This document shows positions 14,965 to 22,439 of a stretch of 64,000 bases of DNA, piece by piece. The translations under genes were made by a program, and so were the position numbers. The notes under the pieces were generated by a model. The model made no database searches. It saw nothing but the letters and a program-made list of their open reading frames with translations, and was not told the origin of the DNA. How positions within the stretch are numbered: position 1 is the first letter of the stretch; each line of letters starts with the position of its first letter. The stretch lies in contig NZ_JAQQTD010000005.1 of NCBI RefSeq assembly GCF_028561755.1, positions 248,001 to 312,000 of the forward strand. Reading direction: 5' to 3'. The stretch is from Altibacter sp. HG106. GTDB taxonomy: Bacteria > Bacteroidota > Bacteroidia > Flavobacteriales > Flavobacteriaceae.

Positions 14965-17900
14965 TTACTTATTGGTAATATATCCTGAAAGAATGACTTC
15001 TCTTTTCTGAAATTTTTTATTGTCTTTGTTGGTTATATCCAATTGAATACGACCATACTTGCGTAATACTTGCAACACTTGTAAAGGTTCTATCACTTTT
15101 TCTAATTCTTTTTTTACAATTTGAGCGGTTTTCTTTGCCATTTTACCTTCTTTAAGCGTTGCCCTTACTGCTGCTATAAATTCTTCGTCGGTTTCGGTAA
15201 AGCCTTTAAAGTTTTTAAATAGCTTATCTTTTATGATGCGGTCTTCAATGTATTTAGCATTAGAACGTCCTTTATTACCACCTGTTTCTTCTTTGGATGT
15301 GGTATCTAGCGTAAATTTCGCCCTGTTGGTTTGCAACATTGTAAAGAAGTTTTCAGGGACTTTGGCTCTTGGCGTTTTTGGTGTACATTCTAATTCTTGA
15401 ACAGCATCAAAGAACGTCACCTCATTGGATTTACCACTTTGAAACTGATAGAACTTTTTGAGTTTGCCAATACGGAAAAAAGTTAGCATTGTCTGTAATT
15501 CAACATCATTATTATTAAAACCACTACGAGCCTTTTTTGGTAGCTTTTTAATACGCTCGAATAAGTCTGCTTCGTTATCTCTGATGTTTCTAATGATTTC
15601 TAAATATTTCAACTCGGAATCACCTACCTCATCTTCTCCTGAATAAGCCTTTTTATTATTTAAGGTGTTGAATAACTCTTGACTACCAAACTCCTCACCA
15701 TCACTTAAATATTTAGCATCTTCTCCTAAAATATCGTGAAACATTTGAATTTTATTCGTGATGTTAACTTCTAGTCCTAAATGCGCATCGGAATGTGTTG
15801 TTGGAAAAAAGTTGTAGATATATACAAAGTCAAATGCACTACCTAAACGATTTACACGACCCGCACGTTGTAATACACGTGTTGGGTTCCAAGGTAAATC
15901 ATAATTCACCAATACATTTGAACGATGTAAGTTTATACCTTCTGCTAAAATATCTGTAGTTATTAAAATTTGAATATTGTTAACTTGGTCTTTCTTTTTT
16001 CGATTAGGGTCGAAATTACATTGGATAATATCTCTTGACACATTGTGATTAGATAGTAAGGTATCGTTAGTATGTCTACCACCTTTACTTGAAAAGAACA
16101 TTACCTTTTCTGGAAATTCTTGTAATAAGGCTTCATATAAGTAATCTCCTGTTTCTTTGGATTCCGTAAAGATGACAAGTTTGCTTTTTTTAAGTGTTTT
16201 ATCTTTTTTTAAGTCTTGAATAAACTTTTCTAGTTTTGGGTCTTCATTAACTGTTGACCATAACTCTTTTATACCTTTTAGAATATCGAGATCTTTTTGA
16301 AGTAAGTCAGGATAATTCTGTGTAAAATCTTCTGATTTGTATTTATGAGCCTTATCTTCATTTACCAACTCTTCTAGTTTATCAATATCATCGTTTTCCA
16401 ATAAATCATATACATCTACTTTTTTACTTATGTAGATAGTACCTGATTTGTACATATCGATAAAATTCTCATAAGACTTAATAAAACGGTTAATACTCAT
16501 TCTGAAGGCATAAAAACTACTCTCTAATCGTTTTACGAGAATACCTTTCATAAAGCCACCAACGTTTCGTTGTTGTTGCTTTTCAAATTCCGTTAATTGC
16601 TTATTTCCCTTGTAAAATAATAAAGGCGTATAACGGGCATAAGTAAACTCTAATAGCTGTTGAATGGTAGATTTAAAAATGATTTCTAAATTTCCTTCAT
16701 ATTGATAGACAATTTTGCTTGGATCGTTAAGAGTTGGAAATACTAAACCTTGTTTTTGCATATCATTTTGAAAGTAGGTCATGACATCATTACGTGTTCG
16801 CCTTACCATTACATAACGCAATACATTGTTACGAATATCATCAGATATTTCTTTAATAAGATGCTTGTATTCTGGGTCTGCTTTATCTACCTTATTCAAT
16901 CTTGTTCGTAAACCTGCAAAGTATTTTTCAAGATTTACTACTCCTGGAATTGTTGAATTTTTTGGTGATTGGAATAATTTAAGTTGGGCAAAAATATCGT
17001 TAATGGTATTGTTGAGAGGTGTTGCAGTAACAAGAATTACTTTTTTGTTATTACAAATTTCCAATAAGTCTGCATAAGCTTGTGTACCTTCATTTCTAAA
17101 CCTATGCGCTTCATCTACCACGATATAATCGTATCGTTCTGTTCCCTTTTTTAAAATATGAGTTAGCTTTCCTAATGATTCAACCTCAAAACTTCTAATA
17201 CCAAAATCAAAAAGAGAGTCTTTCCAATATTCTTTTAATACAGGTGGACAGATTACTAAAGTTCTACCTAATAATTGTTGTAATAATAGGGCCGTAATGA
17301 ATGTTTTACCAAGTCCTACTACATCAGCTAAAAACACACCATTATATCTATCTAATATTTTTTTCGCTTGTATGGCCGCTTGACTTTGGTATTTAAGTTT
17401 CATAAACCCATCAGGTAAAAATGGGTCGAACTCATCTTCTAAATTTATATCTTCTTCAAGATATTCGTAAATTAACTTTAAGTACAATTCATAAGGCGTG
17501 ATATTTTCACTTAACCACGTTTTATTTTCAATAGTATCTATAAAATCTTCTGAAATATCAACAGACTCAGCCCATAGTTTATTGAATTGGTCTTCAGCAA
17601 ATAATACATCCCGTTTTGTTCTTAACTCTACATTAAATTCACGATTTGCAATTAAGCCAGATTCAGAAAAGTTACTCGAACCTGTAATAACAAATCCGTA
17701 GTCTCTATCTTCTGGTTTAAACTTTCCGATATACACTTTAGCGTGAATGTTTTTAGATGGATATGCTCTTATTTCTAATTTTTTACCATTACCGTGATAA
17801 GCTTTATCTATTTCGGGATCTGAACAATCTGCGTTTAAAAAAGCTATGAATTTTTCAATACCCTCTTGTAGTTTGTTTTCAGGTTCTTCAGTATCTTCAA

Positions 17901-18210
17901 TTTCTTCGAGTAAATTCTTTTGATATACTTTCTTGGTTCTTTTATGTGATTCTAAATCCAACATCGCCATTTCTTGATTATGTGAAATAATATCGTAAGA
18001 GTCCTTATCTACATTTAACCCTACCAGTATTCTAATTTTCTCTAAAGGTTCAAGGGAATCATATAATCTATGAAAACCACTTAACCTGAAATAACCAACT
18101 AACACATCAAATAACTGTGTATCACGTAAAGTTGATTTGAATCTATTTAATAAACTATGGCCTTCTTCATTAGTGAAAAACGTTAAGTCTGTTTGGTCTA
18201 AATTTGACAT
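14965..18210 (-). CDS. PLD-nuclease / SNF2-like helicase fusion (defence operon)
   Basis: 1081 residues. Residues about 1-200 form a phospholipase-D-like nuclease domain with IHAKVYIGK (about 155) and TGSSNFSESGL (about 175), a single HKD-type site. The helicase follows: motif I ADVVGLGKT (about 295), DEAH (about 365), TATPLNN (about 392), and motif VI QRAGRVNRLGS (about 780). The C-terminal 250 residues are unassigned. PLD-helicase proteins next to Eco57I-class methyltransferases occur in defence islands; by analogy this is the restriction arm that translocates and cuts unmodified DNA. First enzymatic gene of the operon, 14 bases after the XRE regulator. Confidence 0.9.
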   Translation of the reverse strand: MSNLDQTDLTFFTNEEGHSLLNRFKSTLRDTQLFDVLVGYFRLSGFHRLYDSLEPLEKIRILVGLNVDKDSYDIISHNQEMAMLDLESHKRTKKVYQKNLLEEIEDTEEPENKLQEGIEKFIAFLNADCSDPEIDKAYHGNGKKLEIRAYPSKNIHAKVYIGKFKPEDRDYGFVITGSSNFSESGLIANREFNVELRTKRDVLFAEDQFNKLWAESVDISEDFIDTIENKTWLSENITPYELYLKLIYEYLEEDINLEDEFDPFLPDGFMKLKYQSQAAIQAKKILDRYNGVFLADVVGLGKTFITALLLQQLLGRTLVICPPVLKEYWKDSLFDFGIRSFEVESLGKLTHILKKGTERYDYIVVDEAHRFRNEGTQAYADLLEICNNKKVILVTATPLNNTINDIFAQLKLFQSPKNSTIPGVVNLEKYFAGLRTRLNKVDKADPEYKHLIKEISDDIRNNVLRYVMVRRTRNDVMTYFQNDMQKQGLVFPTLNDPSKIVYQYEGNLEIIFKSTIQQLLEFTYARYTPLLFYKGNKQLTEFEKQQQRNVGGFMKGILVKRLESSFYAFRMSINRFIKSYENFIDMYKSGTIYISKKVDVYDLLENDDIDKLEELVNEDKAHKYKSEDFTQNYPDLLQKDLDILKGIKELWSTVNEDPKLEKFIQDLKKDKTLKKSKLVIFTESKETGDYLYEALLQEFPEKVMFFSSKGGRHTNDTLLSNHNVSRDIIQCNFDPNRKKKDQVNNIQILITTDILAEGINLHRSNVLVNYDLPWNPTRVLQRAGRVNRLGSAFDFVYIYNFFPTTHSDAHLGLEVNITNKIQMFHDILGEDAKYLSDGEEFGSQELFNTLNNKKAYSGEDEVGDSELKYLEIIRNIRDNEADLFERIKKLPKKARSGFNNNDVELQTMLTFFRIGKLKKFYQFQSGKSNEVTFFDAVQELECTPKTPRAKVPENFFTMLQTNRAKFTLDTTSKEETGGNKGRSNAKYIEDRIIKDKLFKNFKGFTETDEEFIAAVRATLKEGKMAKKTAQIVKKELEKVIEPLQVLQVLRKYGRIQLDITNKDNKKFQKREVILSGYITNK

Positions 18211-18224
18211 ATTCTTATTTGCTT

Positions 18225-18416
18225 CTATTGATTTTCTATTAAAAGGTCACTAGCCTTTACGTTTAAAATTTCTGATATCTCATACAGTACTTCAAGACTT
18301 GGTTGGGTGCGGTTTTGCACATAGCCATTTACGGTGTTAAAACTCTTACCTAACTTATCTGCTAACCAGACTTGTTTTATGCCTTTTTCTTCTAAAACTT
18401 CTTTAATGCGATTCAT
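18225..18416 (-). CDS. XRE-family regulator heading the defence operon
   Basis: 63 residues, an almost bare Cro/CI HTH: IKEVLEEKGIKQVWLADKLGKSFNTVNGYVQNRTQPS, with the recognition helix in SFNTVNGYV. Small controller-type proteins of this kind precede restriction-modification genes and delay or tune their expression; here it is the first gene, 14 bases before the helicase. ATG start at 18416. The upstream gap holds a plausible promoter. Confidence 0.88.
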   Translation of the reverse strand: MNRIKEVLEEKGIKQVWLADKLGKSFNTVNGYVQNRTQPSLEVLYEISEILNVKASDLLIENQ

Positions 18417-18455
18417 AAGGGAAAATTGAACAATAAATATAGGATTTACTTTATA

Positions 18456-18487
18456 GAAATATACTGTTTTGCGTTATGTTTTTACAA
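18456..18487 (-). promoter_or_regulatory. Candidate promoter of the defence operon
   Basis: On the minus strand TTG is followed after 21 bases by TATATTTC, one mismatch from the Bacteroidota -7 box TAnnTTTG, 40 bases before the XRE start codon. Confidence 0.45.
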
Positions 18488-18955
18488 TGAGATTAAGAAT
18501 GATATTATAGAAGCTTTACATTGAAAATATAATAGATAGAAAAAATATTAAAGAAGTTTCGTTCAGTAAAATTGAAAAGGGAATAACTACGATATCTTAA
18601 TCGTTGGACTAATGTTTTGTATAAATTTGATTTTTTAATATTCGAATGTGGAGACTTACTAGGAATTACCACCTAAATTCTGACTTTAGATCTTCTAATA
18701 TTTCTTGTTATTCCGTAAATTTTGGATTTAAAATATATTTTTATTTCTATACTAGATCTGAATATTCGAGTAATTTACTTACTTACAGCAATGTTTTAAA
18801 TGAAGATCCCTGAATTTATCTTTTATTTTAGTTATAAAGTTTTTTTACTTAAAGCATCTCCTTTTCAAAACTATTATTAGCACTTTACTAATTGACTAAT
18901 AACAGAATTCATCATTAAAATTTAAATTACCTCTGACGGTTACTTACCAGTAAAT
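18488..18955. other. AT-rich gap with possible HTH remnant
   Basis: No intact gene. A plus-strand frame 18523-18600 ends in EVSFSKIEKGITTIS and a stop, which resembles the recognition helix and tail of an XRE protein (compare SKIERG/SKIEKG motifs); it lacks a start and may be a relic. The rest is featureless AT-rich sequence. Confidence 0.35.
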
Positions 18956-19001
18956 TACCCCCCGTACCCAAAGGGTTTTTAGGGGACGGGGTACTCTTTT
19001 T
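18956..19001 (+). terminator. GC-rich stem-loop with T-run
   Basis: Arms TACCCCCCGTACCC and GGGGACGGGGTA pair with small bulges and are followed by CTCTTTTT. There is no intact plus-strand gene upstream, so it may be a leftover of a displaced gene. It lies in front of the second GAAA-hairpin leader, as the stem at 3203 does in front of the first. Confidence 0.55.
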
Positions 19002-19076
19002 AGAACTTTTAAAAGAGAGTCTTTTTAAGGCCATATAAGTAATTTAAAAATTCAGAAAAAAGAATATTTGTTTAAT

Positions 19077-19099
19077 TAATAAAGTCCTGGAAACAGGCA
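19077..19099 (+). repeat. GAAA-tetraloop leader motif, copy 2
   Basis: AAGTCCTGGAAACAGGCA: stem CCTG/CAGG with GAAA loop, nine bases before the ATG at 19108. Matches copy 1 at 3331 at 20 of 22 positions of the block, with the two differences being a compensatory base-pair change. Confidence 0.55.
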
Positions 19100-19107
19100 A
19101 TATCAAA

Positions 19108-19485
19108 ATGAAATTCTTATTTCTGATTAACTTAAAAAAATTACTCACTATTAAAGTCCCAAAAACTAGAGGTACTTCATTACGCAAGGGAATTTTATTC
19201 TATGGGTTATTAACCATTATCGGCCTATTGCTTGGTGCTGCAATAGCAACGTACATATTCTTCGGAATAATCATACTCGCTGGAATGATTGCGCTTATTG
19301 AAAGTAACCGTTATCTTAAATATCTTGCTGTTAAAAGCAATAAGTTAATAGATATTTTATTGTTTGCACTTTCTTTATATGCTACTATTTCATTAGGGAT
19401 AACTATTACGGCTTCAATAACATTTGCTGGGTTAGGATATACGCTTGTTTATGCTCCAATTTTGAGAAGAAATAAATCAGAGTAG
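19108..19485 (+). CDS. Membrane protein with four hydrophobic segments, unknown
   Basis: 125 residues: basic N terminus, then hydrophobic helices at about 29-43, 45-63, 83-97 and 98-118 (GLLLGAAIATYIFFGIIILA; LLFALSLYATISLGITITA). No family recognised. Last gene on the AT-rich side before the tRNA-Ser and the second gene to follow the GAAA-hairpin leader. AT-rich codon use places it with the element rather than the core. Confidence 0.65.
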   Translation: MKFLFLINLKKLLTIKVPKTRGTSLRKGILFYGLLTIIGLLLGAAIATYIFFGIIILAGMIALIESNRYLKYLAVKSNKLIDILLFALSLYATISLGITITASITFAGLGYTLVYAPILRRNKSE

Positions 19486-19526
19486 AATCTAATTTTAAAG
19501 CTTGTACTTACACCTCTACTTAACCC

Positions 19527-19567
19527 ATAAAAAGTAAAACCCTGTAATACAATTAATTACAGGGTTT
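19527..19567 (-). terminator. Terminator of tRNA-Ser
   Basis: Stem AAACCCTGTAAT / ATTACAGGGTTT immediately 3' of the tRNA on the minus strand, followed by TTTTACTTTTT. May also stop plus-strand transcription from 19108. Confidence 0.8.
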
Positions 19568-19571
19568 ATTG

Positions 19572-19656
19572 CGGAGGAAGAGGGATTCGAACCCCCGGAC
19601 CCGTGAAGGTCAACAGTTTTCAAGACTGCCGCATTCGACCACTCTGCCATTCCTCC
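19572..19656 (-). tRNA. tRNA-Ser (anticodon TGA)
   Basis: 85 bases with long variable arm typical of tRNA-Ser; acceptor GGAGGAA / TTCCTCC, anticodon loop CTTGAAA giving TGA, T-loop TTCGAAT. CCA is not encoded. Its 3' end faces the AT-rich element, which makes it the natural candidate for the integration site, although no second copy of its 3' end is present inside the window. Confidence 0.97.
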
Positions 19657-19666
19657 AATGCGGGGG

Positions 19667-19674
19667 CAAATATA
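19667..19674 (-). promoter_or_regulatory. -7 box TATATTTG of tRNA-Ser
   Basis: Perfect TAnnTTTG, 10 bases upstream of the tRNA 5' end. Confidence 0.75.
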
Positions 19675-19861
19675 ACACCCTTTTCTTATTCAAAAAAATC
19701 CTTCCATAGAATTTTTGAGCAATTCTTGGGTCTTCAGAAGGCAGCTATCTTAATACAATTTAACAGGCATCGTTAATTCCGTCTCAATTAATACTTCTAT
19801 AAGAGAAACTCTCATATTGAGGTTGTACTTTTATTGTAGAAAATTTAAAAAACCAAATGTT

Positions 19862-20350
19862 ATGAAAACCACGAGAGAAGAAGCCAAAGAAAATATTCAT
19901 GAAAATTTGAATAACAATCTTCAAGCCTTGCTTGAGAAGAATTACGACGCGGAGGAAGGCTACAAAAAGGCCATGACCAATGCCAAGAATGAACAACTCA
20001 AGAATTTCCTAAAACATCAGTCGGCACAGCGGCAGAAATTCGCCACTGAACTCGATCAGGAAATTCGAAATATTAACGAAACCCCAAAAGAAAGCGGAAG
20101 CGCCACTGGAAAATTGCACCGAACCTGGATGGATGTAAAGTCGGCATTAAGTTTCAACAACGATGAAGCCTTGCTAGAAGAATGCATTCGCGGTGAAAAA
20201 GCGAGCGTCGAGGAGTATGAAGAGGTACTCACCAAGAATCGCTTCGAACCTGGACTGGAACAAGTACTTCAGGCGCAGAAGAGCACCATTCAAAATACAT
20301 TAAACACGGTGAAGTCGCTAGAAGACCTTGCCGATAATTGGAATGAGTAA
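19862..20350 (+). CDS. PA2169-type four-helix-bundle protein
   Basis: 162 residues from ATG 19862 (an upstream in-frame start at 19817 adds a non-coding-looking stretch). Entirely helical, acidic, ferritin-like pattern: NNNLQALLEKNYDAEEGYKKAM, then LKHQSAQRQKFATELDQEI and a GKLHRTWMDVKSAL turn, ECIRGEKASVEEYEEVL. Matches the PA2169/DUF2383 family, whose role (stress-related) is poorly defined. Single gene followed by its own terminator. Confidence 0.88.
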   Translation: MKTTREEAKENIHENLNNNLQALLEKNYDAEEGYKKAMTNAKNEQLKNFLKHQSAQRQKFATELDQEIRNINETPKESGSATGKLHRTWMDVKSALSFNNDEALLEECIRGEKASVEEYEEVLTKNRFEPGLEQVLQAQKSTIQNTLNTVKSLEDLADNWNE

Positions 20351-20371
20351 TTGCCACTAATTCATCTTTAA

Positions 20372-20404
20372 AATCCCGATATTCCTATCGGGATTTTTCT
20401 TTTC
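20372..20404 (+). terminator. Intrinsic terminator
   Basis: 9-bp perfect stem AATCCCGAT / ATCGGGATT, loop ATTCCT, then TTTCTTTTC. Confidence 0.88.
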
Positions 20405-20422
20405 TTAAAAATCTCTCAAAAA

Positions 20423-20454
20423 TTGGTGCTACCCAACCACTTGCTGTATATTTA
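20423..20454 (+). promoter_or_regulatory. Candidate promoter of the M28 peptidase gene
   Basis: TTG, 21 bases, TATATTTA, 25 bases before ATG 20480. Supports the ATG at 20480 over the in-frame ATG-like start at 20423, which overlaps the -33 element. Confidence 0.55.
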
Positions 20455-20479
20455 CCTTTTATTGCTTAAAAATTTTTAT

Positions 20480-21490
20480 ATGAAGATCTACTTTTTGATC
20501 GCTGTAGCATTAGCTGCAGTATCTTGCAACACGGCTCAAACTGCGGCCACGGCAAAAAAAACAAACACCGATTACGCCAACACCATAACTTCTGAAGAAC
20601 TTAAAACCCATCTCTACACCTTTGCCAGCGATGAAATGCAAGGGCGCATGACGGGAACGGAAGGACAAAAAATGGCGGCAAATTATTTAAAGGATTTTTA
20701 CACCGCCCAGGGGATTAAAGCGCCTGAAAATGAAACCGATTATTTTCAAGAAATTCCGGCTTCCTATTTTTCGCGTTCGCGGAATAACAGCGCTTCTGAA
20801 AACGTGGTCGCCTTTATTAAAGGATCTGAAAAGCCCGATGAAGTTATTGTACTTTCCGCCCACTATGACCATGTTGGAGTAGACGAAAATGGAGCCATTT
20901 ACAATGGTGCGGATGACGACGGAAGCGGAACGGTAAGTATGTTGGAAATGGCGGAAGCATTTCAGCAAGCTGTTAAAGAAGGTAATGGACCCAAACGTTC
21001 CATCCTATTCTTGCACGTTACCGGAGAGGAAATCGGACTCTATGGTTCGAAATACTACACCGAGAATCCCCTGTATCCACTAGAGAACACTGTTTGTAAC
21101 TTAAATACCGATATGATTGGAAGAATTGATCCCGACAAAAAAGACAATCCAAATTATATTTACCTCATCGGAAGCGATAAACTAAGTCAGGAGCTTCACG
21201 ATGTATCGGAACAAATCAATGAAAAATACATCAACTTAGAATTAGATTACACCTATAATGATGAAAACGATCCCAATCGTTTTTATTACCGTAGTGACCA
21301 TTACAACTTTGCTAAGAATAACATTCCTATCATCTTCTACTTTAACGGGGTTCACGAAGATTATCACAAACCCACAGATACCCCCGATAAGATTGAATAC
21401 GAGTTGATGGCGAAGCGTGCACGGCTTATTTTCTTAACCGCCTGGGAAATTGCCAATCGGGAAGGACGAATCACCGCCGATAAATTATAG
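20480..21490 (+). CDS. M28-family zinc aminopeptidase, lipoprotein
   Basis: 336 residues. Lipoprotein signal (LIAVALAAVSC, Cys about 16). Metal and catalytic residues of the M28 fold are all visible: H and D in AHYDHVG and GADDDGSG, EE in TGEEIGLYGS, D in NTDMIGR, H in RSDHYNF. Removes N-terminal residues from peptides in the periplasm or at the outer membrane. Stand-alone gene convergent with tRNA-His; a hairpin after it serves as terminator on both strands. Confidence 0.92.
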   Translation: MKIYFLIAVALAAVSCNTAQTAATAKKTNTDYANTITSEELKTHLYTFASDEMQGRMTGTEGQKMAANYLKDFYTAQGIKAPENETDYFQEIPASYFSRSRNNSASENVVAFIKGSEKPDEVIVLSAHYDHVGVDENGAIYNGADDDGSGTVSMLEMAEAFQQAVKEGNGPKRSILFLHVTGEEIGLYGSKYYTENPLYPLENTVCNLNTDMIGRIDPDKKDNPNYIYLIGSDKLSQELHDVSEQINEKYINLELDYTYNDENDPNRFYYRSDHYNFAKNNIPIIFYFNGVHEDYHKPTDTPDKIEYELMAKRARLIFLTAWEIANREGRITADKL

Positions 21491-21537
21491 CGCGTATTAC
21501 CCTCTTCACTAAGGTTTTTATAAAACCGTAAGACACA

Positions 21538-21568
21538 AAAAAAGCTTCTCCAAACAGAGAAGCTTTAC
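21538..21568 (-). terminator. Terminator of tRNA-His (bidirectional)
   Basis: 10-bp stem AAAGCTTCTC / GAGAAGCTTT with loop CAAACA; seven Ts follow on the minus strand, ACTTTT on the plus strand. Confidence 0.85.
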
Positions 21569-21573
21569 TTTTG

Positions 21574-21648
21574 GGTGGAAGACCGGGTTCGAACCGGCGA
21601 CCTCTGGAACCACAATCCAGCGCTCTAACCAACTGAGCTACAACCACC
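21574..21648 (-). tRNA. tRNA-His (anticodon GTG)
   Basis: Anticodon loop TTGTGGT gives GTG; encoded extra G at position -1 pairs with C73, the tRNA-His identity element. D arm TAGCTCAGTTGGTTAGAGC and T arm GCCGG-TTCGAAC-CCGGT are normal. In the acceptor stem, T5-T68 and T6-T67 do not pair; the other six pairs do. Confidence 0.95.
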
Positions 21649-21675
21649 ATTTCGCTTTCATTTAAAAAGCGGATG

Positions 21676-21683
21676 CAAATATA
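21676..21683 (-). promoter_or_regulatory. -7 box TATATTTG of tRNA-His
   Basis: Perfect TAnnTTTG, 27 bases upstream of the tRNA 5' end. Confidence 0.65.
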
Positions 21684-21722
21684 GCGCATTTCATAAGTTT
21701 CCGCAATAGCTGAAACAAAAAA

Positions 21723-22439
21723 TTAAATGAGATCGAATACAGAAGAAACCGCCAGGATTCGACTCTTCGTAAAGCCCTCTCCCGCTTCTGTACCAATAAG
21801 CCTACCCAAGTTTTGATTCCGGTATCGCAAACTATCTGTCGCATTTTTTGAAGAGATGGGCGTTTCCGGCTCTTTGGAATTCTTATCGTAAAACTGACTT
21901 TTGTAGGCCATCACCGCTTTCATTTTGACCTCCATAAATCCGCTAACATCGAAAACAATATCCGGCGTGAGCTCCTTCCACTGAATGTAATGGTACAACT
22001 GTTTGGGTCGCCAGGGTTTCTGATCGTTTCCGTCCAGTACGGTTTCAATCTTTCGGAGTCCGCTTAAAAAACAGGCATTCCGCACCAATTCCGCCGCCCT
22101 ACCATGATCAATATGACGATCATCGACAGCATTTGCTAAAATAATTTCGGGTTGGTATTTCCGAATAATCTCAATGACGGCGAGTTGCGAATCTTTATCA
22201 TCGTTAAAAAAACCATCATCTAATTGAAGGTTTTCTCGCACTTCCACGCCTAAAATTTCAGCGGCAGCCGCGGCTTCTTTCTCACGTATTTCTGGCGTGC
22301 CACGGGTTCCCAACTCACCACGGGTGAGGTCTAAAATCCCAACTTTCTTGCCACGCGAAATCTCCTTCGCCAAGGTTGCCCCACAACTCATTTCTACATC
22401 GTCGGGGTGGGCGCCAATGGCCAATATATCTAATTTCAT
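21723..22439 (-). CDS. bshB1: Bacillithiol biosynthesis deacetylase BshB1
   Basis: 238 residues. LmbE/PIG-L fold: zinc motif AHPDD near residue 12-16 and the distal HxxDH in DRHIDHGRA (about 110), with GELGTRGTPEIR typical of BshB1. It deacetylates GlcNAc-malate to GlcN-malate in bacillithiol synthesis. Its ATG overlaps the stop of the trans-sulfuration gene by 4 bases, so thiol synthesis and cysteine supply are co-expressed. Confidence 0.93.
   Translation of the reverse strand: MKLDILAIGAHPDDVEMSCGATLAKEISRGKKVGILDLTRGELGTRGTPEIREKEAAAAAEILGVEVRENLQLDDGFFNDDKDSQLAVIEIIRKYQPEIILANAVDDRHIDHGRAAELVRNACFLSGLRKIETVLDGNDQKPWRPKQLYHYIQWKELTPDIVFDVSGFMEVKMKAVMAYKSQFYDKNSKEPETPISSKNATDSLRYRNQNLGRLIGTEAGEGFTKSRILAVSSVFDLI

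Noticed and set aside
6191-18210. Identification of the operon as BREX or DISARM
   Set aside because: No PglZ-like phosphatase, BrxC/BrxL, DUF1998 or separate drmA-type gene is present; only the methyltransferase and helicase/PLD parts are shared in kind.
19150-19175. Third copy of the AAGTCC leader motif (TTAAAGTCCC) inside the gene at 19108
   Set aside because: Only AAAGTCC matches; the hairpin and GAAA loop are missing.
1-19500. Insertion sequence / transposase within the element
   Set aside because: No DDE or HUH transposase motif or terminal inverted repeat pair was found; the integrase is the only recombinase.
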